64,000 nucleotides of DNA from UMGS1889 sp964540575 (GTDB taxonomy: Bacteria; Bacillota; Clostridia; Oscillospirales; Ruminococcaceae), in the NCBI GenBank assembly GCA_964540575.1, contig CAZINI010000003.1:62001-126000 (forward strand). Reading direction: 5' to 3'. Both the position numbers and the translations under genes were made by a program. Under the pieces are notes generated by a model that saw only the letters and a program-made list of their open reading frames with translations, did not search any database and had not been told where the DNA came from. Below are positions 35,229 to 43,438 of the stretch, piece after piece (within the stretch, counting starts at the first letter, position 1; each line of letters opens with the position of its first letter).

Positions 35229-36674
35229 ATGAGATTTACAAAAACAACGGCAGCTGTTCTTGCAGCGGCTATGGCAGCTCAGCTTTTGGGCGGCTGCTCG
35301 GACAATTCGGTAAAGCTTGACCCCGCAAATCCAACGGTAGTTTCCGTTTGGCATTACTACAACGGTGCACAGAAGGAAGCTTTTGATGCACTGATGGACG
35401 AGTTCAACTCCACTGTCGGAACAGAGGTGGGAATTATCGTTCAGGGCACCAGTTACAGCGATGTGGCTGAGTTGGAGAACGCTGTTTCCGCTGCTGCCGA
35501 GGAGGGCACAGACAAGCTTCCCACAATTTTTTCGGCATACAGCGATATGGCGTATGCCGTTGAAGAAAAGGGGCTGCTGGCGGAACTGGACGGTTATTTC
35601 ACCGAGGAGGAACTGTCCGAATATGTGGACGGTTTCATCTCTGAGGGACGTTTCAGCAAAAACGGCAAGCTTATGATATTCCCCGTAGCAAAATCCACCG
35701 AAGTGTTTATCCTCAATAAGACCGACTGGGACAAATTCGCCGAGGCAACAGGTGCGGACCTTGCGGAGCTTGAAACAAAAGAGGGACTTGTGCGTATCTC
35801 CGAACAATATTATAAGTGGACGGACATCCTGACTCCCGATATTCCCGATGACGGAAAGGCGTTCTATGGCAGGGACGCAATGGGCAACCTGTTCACTGCC
35901 GGGCTTATGCAGCTGGGCACGGAAATATTCGCTGCCGACGGCGGAAATGTTACCGTAAATGCCGACAAGGACGCTCTCCAAAAGATCTGGGACTGCTACT
36001 ATGTCCCGTACATAAACGGCTGGTTCAGTTCCTACGGAAGATTTCGCTCCGATGATGTGAAAATAGGTCAGATATGTGCTCTGACGGGCTCGTCTGCTTC
36101 CGCAACATATTTCCCCAAGCAGGTAATGACCGATGAGGCAAGCTATCCCATTGAAGCCCTGACGCTGCCCGTTCCCGAATTTGAAGGCGGCAGGCATTAT
36201 GCCGTACAGCAGGGTGCGGGAATGGCTGTCACAAAAGGCACGCCTTCAAGCGAATACGCTGCGGTGGAGTTCCTGAAATGGTTCACTGAGTCGGAAAGAA
36301 ATCTGAAATTTGCCTGCCTGTCGGGTTATATGCCCGTTAAAAAGGAGGCTAACGAGGACGCTCTGCTGATGAAGGCGGTCAACGATATGGACGCTGCGGA
36401 TACCGTTCCCGTTGAAACCTTGAAGGTCTGCTTCGATATTGCTGCTAAGAATGAAATGTACACATATAAGGCGTTCAGCGGTGCGGGGGCTGCAAGAAGC
36501 GTCCTCAATTACAGCCTTTCCGATAAGGCTGCCGCCGACTGTGAAAAGGTCAATCAGATGGTGGCTGCGGGTATGTCCCGTGCGGAAGCTGCGGCATCTC
36601 TTGACACCGATGAAAATTTTGATGAGTGGTATAATGCATTCTGTGCGGCTCTTAACGAGGCTTGCGGGAAATAA
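35229..36674 (+). CDS. ABC-type sugar-binding lipoprotein (orphan)
   Basis: A 481-residue extracellular solute-binding protein of family 1. The signal peptide ends in LLGGC (lipid Cys23). The mature protein begins with the sugar-binder pattern VVSVWHYYNGAQKEAFDALMDEFN. No permease or ATPase gene lies nearby, so its transporter must be encoded elsewhere. A strong terminator follows. Substrate unknown. Confidence 0.87.
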   Translation: MRFTKTTAAVLAAAMAAQLLGGCSDNSVKLDPANPTVVSVWHYYNGAQKEAFDALMDEFNSTVGTEVGIIVQGTSYSDVAELENAVSAAAEEGTDKLPTIFSAYSDMAYAVEEKGLLAELDGYFTEEELSEYVDGFISEGRFSKNGKLMIFPVAKSTEVFILNKTDWDKFAEATGADLAELETKEGLVRISEQYYKWTDILTPDIPDDGKAFYGRDAMGNLFTAGLMQLGTEIFAADGGNVTVNADKDALQKIWDCYYVPYINGWFSSYGRFRSDDVKIGQICALTGSSASATYFPKQVMTDEASYPIEALTLPVPEFEGGRHYAVQQGAGMAVTKGTPSSEYAAVEFLKWFTESERNLKFACLSGYMPVKKEANEDALLMKAVNDMDAADTVPVETLKVCFDIAAKNEMYTYKAFSGAGAARSVLNYSLSDKAAADCEKVNQMVAAGMSRAEAAASLDTDENFDEWYNAFCAALNEACGK

Positions 36675-36717
36675 TTTTTTGGATAATTTAGTTTTGCGGG
36701 ATATTCCGCTAAGTGAA

Positions 36718-36758
36718 AAGCCGAAGCCTTGTGACCGCTTCGGCTTTGCTTTTTCGTC
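36718..36758 (+). terminator. Terminator after the binding-protein gene
   Basis: Ten-base stem (36718-36727 with 36737-36746), nine-base loop, then a T-rich tail. Confidence 0.9.
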
Positions 36759-36759
36759 G

Positions 36760-37187
36760 GACAGTTTTCTGCCTTGACGTAAGCATTGCAGACCCAAAAT
36801 GTATATTTTCGATAATTTTTGTACGCATTGAACGTTTTTAGATGTGAAAATTGTTCAAAACGCTGAATTTTATGTTATTTTGGTAAAAAGTCATAAATAA
36901 TCGTTGAATTTATCGTGCGTATCTGCTATAATTATTTAGCAAAATGACAGATTGAAGCTCCCGGGTTTCCGATTTTTTTCAAGTTTTTTTCCATAGGCTA
37001 TTGACAAATGTATACTTGTGTGGTATACTTAAATCAAAGCCAAGGGATAATCTTGGAAATATCATATTTTCGGGACTTTGCAAGCTGCCGGACGGCCATA
37101 AGCTGTCCGCCGAACGCCGGACATATCCTGTCTGACGTAAAAAATAATTGCAGGAAACTAACAAGGTTTCTTGAAAGGAGTAGAAAT
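36760..37187 (+). promoter_or_regulatory. Promoter region and long leader of the pyruvate formate-lyase locus
   Basis: This AT-rich gap has no gene. It carries two promoters: TTGAAT-17-TATAAT (36904-36932) and TTGACA-17-TATACT (37001-37029). The second spacer holds an inverted pair of GTATAC (37010-37015 and 37023-37028). The leader of about 150 bases has small stems CCAAG/CTTGG (37040-37056), GGACGGC/GCTGTCC (37090-37108) and GAAAC/GTTTC (37154-37170), the last just before the ribosome site. No clear Rex operator was seen. Confidence 0.75.
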
Positions 37188-39287
37188 ATGACAAAGGAAT
37201 TTTTTGAACAGTGGGAGGGCTTCACACCCGGTAAGTGGAGCGACGGCGAGATCAATGTAAGAGATTTCATTCAGAGAAACTACACTCCCTATGACGGGGA
37301 CGAGAGCTTCCTTGCCGATCCTACCGAAGCTACCAAGAAGCTGTGGGATGAAGTTATGGAGCTTGCCAAGAAGGAAAGAGAAGCAGGCGGCGTTCTTGAT
37401 ATGGACACCAAGGTCGTTTCCTCTCTGACCTCACACGGTGCAGGCTACATAGACCAGCCCCTTGAAAAGATTGTCGGACTTCAGACAGATAAGCCCTTTA
37501 AGAGAGCTTTAATGCCCTACGGCGGTCTGAGAATGGCTGAAAAGGCTTGCTCCGACAACGGATATAAGGTTGACCCTGAGATCAGCCACATTTTCACAGA
37601 ATACAGAAAAACACATAACGCAGGCGTTTTTGACTGCTATACACCCGAAATGAGAGCTTGCAGAACCAACCATATCATCACAGGTCTGCCCGATGCTTAC
37701 GGTCGTGGACGTATCATCGGCGACTACAGAAGAGTTGCTCTTTACGGCGTTGACAAGCTCATTGAAGATAAGCAGGATCAGAAGGCTTTCTATACTTCTC
37801 CTATGACCGAGGAAAAGATCCGTGCAAGAGAAGAGATCTCCGAGCAGATCAGAGCTCTTGAGAACCTCAAGAAGATGGCTGAGATCTACGGCTGTGACAT
37901 TTCCAAGCCCGCTACAACCGCTAAGGAAGCAGTTCAGGCTGTTTACTTCGGATATCTGGGTGCTGTTAAGGATCAGAACGGTGCAGCAATGTCCCTCGGA
38001 CGTACCTCCACATTCCTTGACATCTACTTTGAGAGAGATTTCAAGCTGGGCAGACTGACCGAAGTTGAGGCTCAGGAGATCATCGACCACTTCATTATGA
38101 AGCTCCGTCTTGTTCGTTTCGCAAGAACTCCCGAGTATAACGCACTGTTCTCCGGTGACCCCCAGTGGGTAACTGAGTCCCTCGGCGGTATCGGCATCGA
38201 CGGCAGACATATGGTAACAAAGAACAGCTTCCGTTACCTGCACACCCTCGAAAACCTCGGCACATCTCCCGAGCCTAACCTGACAGTTCTCTGGTCTCCC
38301 AGACTGCCCGCTGCTTGGAAGAAGTACTGTGCTAAGATCTCCATCATCTCCTCTTCTATCCAGTATGAGAACGATGAGGTCATGAGAGTTACTCACGGCG
38401 ACGATTACGCTATCGCTTGCTGCGTATCCTCTATGAGAGTCGGCAAGGAAATGCAGTTCTTCGGTGCAAGAGCTAACCTGGCTAAGTGCCTGCTTTACGC
38501 TATCAACGGCGGTGTTGATGAGATCAGCGGCGTTCAGGTAGGTGCAAAGTATCGTCCTATCACTTCCGAGTACCTCGATTATGATGAGGTTATGGAGAGA
38601 TATGACGATATGATGACATGGCTCGCAGGAGTTTATGTAAATACTCTGAATATCATTCACTATATGCATGATAAGTACTGCTACGAGAGCCTCCAGATGG
38701 CTCTTCACGACAGAGAGGTCAAGAGATACTTCGCAACAGGTATCGCCGGTCTTTCCGTTGTTGCAGACTCCCTCTCCGCTATCAAGTACGCTAAGGTCAA
38801 GGTCGTTCGTAAGGACATCGAGATCAAGAATAAGAAGGGCGAGGTCGTATCCGTTGCTAAGGACGTTGCTGTTGACTATGTAACCGAGGGTGATTTCCCG
38901 AAGTACGGCAACAACGACGACAGAGTTGACGAGATCGCAGTTGACATCGTTAAGAGATTTATGGAAAAGGTTCGTCAGCAGCAGTGCTACAGAAACGGCG
39001 TTCCTACCACATCTATCCTTACTATCACTTCTAACGTTGTTTACGGTAAGAATACCGGTTCTACTCCCGACGGACGTAAGCTCGGCGTGCCTCTGGCTCC
39101 CGGTGCTAACCCCATGCACGGACGTGATACTCACGGTGCTTCCTCTTCGCTGTCCTCCGTTTCCAAGCTTCCCTTCTCGGATGCTCAGGACGGTATCTCC
39201 AATACCTTCTCCATTATCCCCGATGCTCTCGGTAAGGACGACAAGGTATTCATGGGCGATCTGGACATCGAATCCCTCACTAAGTAA
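37188..39287 (+). CDS. pflB: Pyruvate formate-lyase catalytic subunit without glycyl-radical domain
   Basis: A 699-residue protein matching pyruvate formate-lyase from its first residues (FFEQWEGFTPGKW) to SIIPDALGKDD, with the active cysteine pair Cys411-Cys412 in YAIACCVSS. The enzyme converts pyruvate and CoA to acetyl-CoA and formate. Usual length is about 740-760; the missing tail is the glycyl-radical segment, which is encoded by the next gene. The stop at 39287 is followed by non-coding hairpins, not by a continued frame. Codons are strongly biased (AGA, GCT, AAG), as in the S1 half at 9.7 kb, indicating high expression. AAAGGAG precedes the start. Confidence 0.95.
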   Translation: MTKEFFEQWEGFTPGKWSDGEINVRDFIQRNYTPYDGDESFLADPTEATKKLWDEVMELAKKEREAGGVLDMDTKVVSSLTSHGAGYIDQPLEKIVGLQTDKPFKRALMPYGGLRMAEKACSDNGYKVDPEISHIFTEYRKTHNAGVFDCYTPEMRACRTNHIITGLPDAYGRGRIIGDYRRVALYGVDKLIEDKQDQKAFYTSPMTEEKIRAREEISEQIRALENLKKMAEIYGCDISKPATTAKEAVQAVYFGYLGAVKDQNGAAMSLGRTSTFLDIYFERDFKLGRLTEVEAQEIIDHFIMKLRLVRFARTPEYNALFSGDPQWVTESLGGIGIDGRHMVTKNSFRYLHTLENLGTSPEPNLTVLWSPRLPAAWKKYCAKISIISSSIQYENDEVMRVTHGDDYAIACCVSSMRVGKEMQFFGARANLAKCLLYAINGGVDEISGVQVGAKYRPITSEYLDYDEVMERYDDMMTWLAGVYVNTLNIIHYMHDKYCYESLQMALHDREVKRYFATGIAGLSVVADSLSAIKYAKVKVVRKDIEIKNKKGEVVSVAKDVAVDYVTEGDFPKYGNNDDRVDEIAVDIVKRFMEKVRQQQCYRNGVPTTSILTITSNVVYGKNTGSTPDGRKLGVPLAPGANPMHGRDTHGASSSLSSVSKLPFSDAQDGISNTFSIIPDALGKDDKVFMGDLDIESLTK

Positions 39288-39289
39288 AA

Positions 39290-39342
39290 GCTGCGGCAAA
39301 GCCGCATAAACAAATGCTTCCTGCGGTATCTGCCGCAGGAAG
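39290..39342 (+). other. Two hairpins between the PFL halves
   Basis: TGCGGC/GCCGCA (39292-39306) with an AAA loop, then a perfect ten-base stem (39317-39326 with 39333-39342). No T-tract follows, so these look like RNA-stability or processing elements rather than a terminator. Confidence 0.7.
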
Positions 39343-39392
39343 TGCAAACAAAGTCCGAAGCTATTCGGCAATTTTAGAAGGAGGATTTTATT

Positions 39393-39638
39393 ATGGCAAA
39401 TGTTAATACACAGCAGGTAGATAACCTGGTTGCTCTGCTCGATGGCTATTCCGCTAAGGGCGGTCATCACCTCAACGTAAACGTGTTCACTAAGGATACT
39501 CTTCTGGATGCTCAGAAGCACCCCGAGAACTATCCTCAGCTGACTATCCGTGTTTCCGGTTACGCTGTAAACTTCATCAAGCTGACCAAGGAACAGCAGG
39601 ATGACGTTATCTCCAGAACATTCCATAATGCTCTGTAA
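39393..39638 (+). CDS. Stand-alone glycyl-radical subunit of pyruvate formate-lyase (GrcA-like)
   Basis: An 81-residue protein equal to the C-terminal piece of pyruvate formate-lyase: NLVALLDGYSAKGGHHLNVN, then the radical motif RVSGYAVNF with Gly56, ending ISRTFHNAL. In E. coli the similar GrcA (YfiD) is a spare part that rescues oxygen-damaged enzyme. Here the main polypeptide has no such domain, so this protein should be essential for activity. It has its own strong AAGGAGG site. Confidence 0.94.
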   Translation: MANVNTQQVDNLVALLDGYSAKGGHHLNVNVFTKDTLLDAQKHPENYPQLTIRVSGYAVNFIKLTKEQQDDVISRTFHNAL

Positions 39639-39641
39639 TTT

Positions 39642-40286
39642 ATGAGTAAGAAACAGTTTATATCATATCTGTCTGACTCAGTTTTAGCCGGACTGATGAT
39701 CGGTGTCGGGGGAGTGGTCAGCCTCTCCTCCGATAACCGATACATCGGTGCGGTTCTCTTTTCGCTGGGACTTCTGACGATAATTCACTTTAAATTCGGA
39801 CTTTATACGGGTAAGGTCGGAAATATTGCAAGAAACGGCGTCAAGTTTATCCCCGAGGTGGCTGTAACGCTTCTCGGAAACGGCATAGGCACCTTCCTTG
39901 CAGCTTTCCTTATCCGCCTGACGAGAATTGCCCCCCCTCTTGTGGAAAAGGCACAGGCAACAGTTCAGACGAAAACCTCAGACAGCATTGTGAGTATGTT
40001 CATTCTTGGAATTTTCTGCGGTATGCTTATGTTCATAGCCGTTGACGGTTATCGCAAGTGCAAGGAAAACTCCGATTCTACGGCGGGCTTTATGATAGTT
40101 GCATTCCCCGTTATAGTGTTTATTATCAGCGGGTTCAACCATTGTATCGCCGATATGTTTTACATATTCCTGGCAGGGGAGTATACCCTTGCGGCATTGG
40201 GATATTTTGTTACGGTAGTCCTCGGCAACGCCGTGGGCGGTATGCTTATCCCCACCTTCAAAAAGGTTTCGGAAAATAAGCTTTGA
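39642..40286 (+). CDS. Short formate/nitrite transporter (FNT) family channel
   Basis: A 214-residue membrane protein with about six hydrophobic helices. FNT landmarks are present: FKFGLYTGKVGN, GIFCGMLMFIAV, the His-bearing SGFNHCIADMF and VVLGNAVGGML. FNT channels export or import formate. Usual length is about 260-290, so loops are shortened. It begins three bases after the glycyl-radical gene, consistent with removing the formate made by PFL. Confidence 0.85.
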   Translation: MSKKQFISYLSDSVLAGLMIGVGGVVSLSSDNRYIGAVLFSLGLLTIIHFKFGLYTGKVGNIARNGVKFIPEVAVTLLGNGIGTFLAAFLIRLTRIAPPLVEKAQATVQTKTSDSIVSMFILGIFCGMLMFIAVDGYRKCKENSDSTAGFMIVAFPVIVFIISGFNHCIADMFYIFLAGEYTLAALGYFVTVVLGNAVGGMLIPTFKKVSENKL

Positions 40287-40294
40287 TGAAACGC

Positions 40295-40337
40295 AAAACG
40301 GATATGCTGAATTTTTCTCAGCATATCCGTTTTTTGT
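40295..40337. terminator. Bidirectional terminator after the FNT gene
   Basis: A perfect 16-base stem (40295-40310 with 40318-40333), seven-base loop, A-rich left and T-rich right flank, between convergent genes. Confidence 0.93.
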
Positions 40338-40349
40338 ATTTGAACAGTA

Positions 40350-40934
40350 CTATTTTTTCCCCTCAAGGAAATATGTCGCTTCCATATCCGCAACGCTCAG
40401 AGCAAAGGCAAGGGGGAACATTTCAAAGGATTTTCCAACCGAGTTGGGGTCGTCATTTCCCGAAAATCCCATATGATAGCGTATCGCAAATGCTTCCTCA
40501 CGGGTAAGCCGCATATATCCCGAAATTATGTAAACCGACTTTTCGCCGTGACCGTAAGGGAGCCTGTCGTCAATGGTATAGTAGGGCACCTTTTCCCAAA
40601 CGCCCTGCTCGTTTTTGGCGTTTCGGAAGTCGGTCTTGTAAAAATTCACCTTGCAAATATCGTGGAGCAGTGACGTCAGAGCAATGGTTTCTGCCGAGGG
40701 GTTCAGCTTGTAGGTCTCCTTTACACGCTCCCTTGCAAGATAGTCCGACAGACAGCGGTAAACATTCAGACTGTGTTCCACTAAGCCGCTTTCATATGCT
40801 CCGTGATAGCGGGTGCTGGCAGGTGCGGTGAAGAAATCGCTTTTCGATGAGGTCAGATATTCAAGCAGCTTATCCGCTCCGTCACGGGTGATATTTTTTT
40901 TGTATATTTCGATGAATTCGTCCTTTAAGCTCAT
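40350..40934 (-). CDS. HD-domain hydrolase
   Basis: A 194-residue protein with the HD metal motif in LTSLLHDICKV, an upstream His in GLVEHSLNVYRCL and later GHGEKSV, typical of nucleotide phosphohydrolases. The substrate is unknown. It is the last gene of a four-gene minus-strand operon and overlaps the beta-mannosidase stop by four bases (ATGA). Confidence 0.85.
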   Translation of the reverse strand: MSLKDEFIEIYKKNITRDGADKLLEYLTSSKSDFFTAPASTRYHGAYESGLVEHSLNVYRCLSDYLARERVKETYKLNPSAETIALTSLLHDICKVNFYKTDFRNAKNEQGVWEKVPYYTIDDRLPYGHGEKSVYIISGYMRLTREEAFAIRYHMGFSGNDDPNSVGKSFEMFPLAFALSVADMEATYFLEGKK

Positions 40935-43432
40935 TGCAGCTCCTCCTTGTATCTGATGACATCATAGTACGACATTACCCGAAGTGCCTTTTCGACATTC
41001 TGTGCGGGGGTCAGGTTGGGGAAGGCTGATTTGTCCATCAGTATCATTGTTTCGCCACCGAACATATCAAACCAGTTGTCGCTGAATATCGCATCTGTAT
41101 TGTCAAAATCAAGAAAAACGCCCTTGGCAAAGCCCTCCGATCTCACGGTAATTTTGAATTTCGTGCCTATCTCCGTTACCTTGACTGAAAGCTTCGGGTC
41201 GGTGAAGTTAAAGTGCTTGGGACGGACGAACATATACGTTCCCCCTGCCACGATCGCCTGCTTTTCCAGCACGGAATATTGCAGCACACATTCCCGTCGG
41301 TCAAATCTGTTCCAAATTGGGTCAGCCGAGGTGAGAATGGTAAAATCCTTGGCGAAATGGTCGTGAAGCTTTATGGGAACGCTGCCCTCCAGCAGTATCT
41401 CACCCGTATTTTTTCTAAGCCGCCACCGCAGATCGCCGCTTAGAATGTCGTTTCGTTCGCTTGAAACGTTTATCGTAAGGCGGTCGGGGTCGGAGTCATC
41501 TACCGATGCAGCAACGGGTGCATAGAACTTCTTGGCATAATAGTGGAGAGCCTTCCATCTGCCGAAATAGTCAATGCTCGACCATGAGATAACAGGATTT
41601 GAGTCGTTGACCTGCCAGTAAAGGGAGCCCATACATAAGCCACGGTTCCTCCGCATATTTTCCACGTTAAGACGGACAGCATCTGCCTGTACAAGCTGGC
41701 TGAGATATACCAGATGCTCGAATTTGTACGGATAGTTCATCATCTGAGATAGATAGTACATCAGCTTTTCGGTGCCCTGAGTGCACTTCTGATGAGCCTC
41801 CATAACGGGACACATCAGGTCAAGGTCTTTCTGTTCAGCAAAGCTTCGGATAGTTTTCATGGACGGCAGGGACTCAAAGCCGAATTCCGAGCAAAATCTG
41901 AATGTGTATTTCTTATAATCCTCAAAGGGCTTGAAATTGTGCCAAACATCCCAGTAGTGGGAATCGCCTTTGTTTATCGCACTTGCGTCCTTATATCCGC
42001 CGCCCGAGGACGGGGAGGAGGGCCAGTAGAAGGAGGCGGGGTCGTGTTCGCTCAGTATCTGAGGGAGCAGCAGCTCGAACTGCACCAGATATTCCCGTTT
42101 ACGCTGACCGTCCACGGGAATTCCCCAGCCGACAATGGCAGATTCGATCTCGTTGTTTCCGCACCAGAGGGCAAGGGAGGGGTGATTTCTCAGCCGCTTG
42201 ACATTGTCGGCTGCTTCCAGCTTGATATTTTCGTAGAAATCTCCGTTCAGGCGGTAAACGGCACAGGCAAACATAAAATCCTGCCAAACCAGAAGCCCCA
42301 GACGGTCGCAGCAGTCGTAAAAGCTTCTGTCGGGGTAAAATCCGCCGCCCCATACACGAATGCAGTTGTAGTTTGCGGCGGCACACTGTTTGAGCAGCCG
42401 TTCGGTCCTTTCGGGGGTGATGCGGCTCAGTATCTGATCCTCGGGGATATAGTTTGCACCCATTGCGAAGATCTTTTCGCCGTTGACAACAAAGCAGAAT
42501 TCCTCGCCGTCGGTACCGTCATTGTCCTTTGCACGGCTGACGGTTATGGTGCGAAGCCCCACGGTATCATGCTTTTCGTCCAGGATATTGCCCTTTTCAT
42601 CCCTGAGGATAATGTCAAGGGTATAGAGATTTTGCTCGCCGTATCCTCTCACATTCCAAAGCATAGGTTCCTTGATCTCGGCGACAACCACGGCTTTTCC
42701 GCCCGAACAGTCGGCGGAAGAAAACTCGGTAGATTTTCCGTCGGGAGCAGTCAGCGTTGCAGTGACCGTCAGCGGGATATTCGGGTCAGCAATGTTAATA
42801 TCGGCAGTTAGGTCGCAGGTAACGGATTTTTTGTTATGCCGCTGACGGAAATAGAAGCTGTCGATAGCAGCGGTTTTTATTCCCGTAAGCTCCACGTCAC
42901 GCCATATGCCCATATCCGGGAGTTTGGGACCCCAGTCCCAGCCGAACATATAGTGTGCCTTTCTGATATGCGGGAAGCCTTGAACGGTGGAGTCCACGCC
43001 CCAGAGGTGCTTTTCGGCTTCCTTTTCTTCGATATATTTCAGGGGTGATTCGATCTCCACCCTTATGAAATTCGGCGTATCTGTTTTGAGATAGGGTGTA
43101 ACGTCATAGCGGTAGATACGGTGCATATTATCGGTTTTTCCCAGCAGACAGCTGTTGAAATAAACCGACGCAACAGTGTCGATGCCGTGAAATGTCAGCA
43201 GTATCTTATCCGCATCAAGCATACGGCGGTCTGCCGAAAAGGTCTTTTCAAATATGCAGGAGTTTTCCGAGAGTGCTGTTGCCCATTCTTCGTTAAGCCC
43301 CTTGTAAGGGTCATCTATCTTTTTGCTATCTATAAGAATGGAATACATAGAGCAGGGGACATCTGCGGTGAAAATGCTGTCAGTTCCGCTGACAGTAACG
43401 TTCCAGCCGCTGTTCAGATTTTGGGTAAACAT
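40931..43432 (-). CDS. Beta-mannosidase, glycoside hydrolase family 2
   Basis: An 833-residue intracellular enzyme (no signal peptide) that removes beta-mannose residues. The GH2 sandwich is followed by a TIM barrel with acid/base Glu428 (WCGNNEIES) and nucleophile Glu516 (SEFGFESLP). The length and the FGWDWGPKLPDMGIWRDV segment fit the mannosidase branch rather than beta-galactosidase. It starts seven bases after the hybrid kinase. Confidence 0.93.
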   Translation of the reverse strand: MFTQNLNSGWNVTVSGTDSIFTADVPCSMYSILIDSKKIDDPYKGLNEEWATALSENSCIFEKTFSADRRMLDADKILLTFHGIDTVASVYFNSCLLGKTDNMHRIYRYDVTPYLKTDTPNFIRVEIESPLKYIEEKEAEKHLWGVDSTVQGFPHIRKAHYMFGWDWGPKLPDMGIWRDVELTGIKTAAIDSFYFRQRHNKKSVTCDLTADINIADPNIPLTVTATLTAPDGKSTEFSSADCSGGKAVVVAEIKEPMLWNVRGYGEQNLYTLDIILRDEKGNILDEKHDTVGLRTITVSRAKDNDGTDGEEFCFVVNGEKIFAMGANYIPEDQILSRITPERTERLLKQCAAANYNCIRVWGGGFYPDRSFYDCCDRLGLLVWQDFMFACAVYRLNGDFYENIKLEAADNVKRLRNHPSLALWCGNNEIESAIVGWGIPVDGQRKREYLVQFELLLPQILSEHDPASFYWPSSPSSGGGYKDASAINKGDSHYWDVWHNFKPFEDYKKYTFRFCSEFGFESLPSMKTIRSFAEQKDLDLMCPVMEAHQKCTQGTEKLMYYLSQMMNYPYKFEHLVYLSQLVQADAVRLNVENMRRNRGLCMGSLYWQVNDSNPVISWSSIDYFGRWKALHYYAKKFYAPVAASVDDSDPDRLTINVSSERNDILSGDLRWRLRKNTGEILLEGSVPIKLHDHFAKDFTILTSADPIWNRFDRRECVLQYSVLEKQAIVAGGTYMFVRPKHFNFTDPKLSVKVTEIGTKFKITVRSEGFAKGVFLDFDNTDAIFSDNWFDMFGGETMILMDKSAFPNLTPAQNVEKALRVMSYYDVIRYKEELQ

Positions 43433-43438
43433 ATAAGC

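Noticed and set aside
39287..39393. Frameshift or sequencing error as the cause of the split PFL
   Set aside because: The gap of 105 bases holds hairpins and a strong ribosome site and cannot be read as PFL sequence in any frame.
37509..39626. 705-codon open frame antisense to pflB and its radical subunit
   Set aside because: It lacks a ribosome site and its product resembles nothing. The forward strand has clear PFL motifs, and the long antisense opening follows from the strong codon bias.
40931..43432. Beta-galactosidase as the identity of the GH2 enzyme
   Set aside because: Length and the FGWDWGPKLPDMGIW region fit the beta-mannosidase branch.
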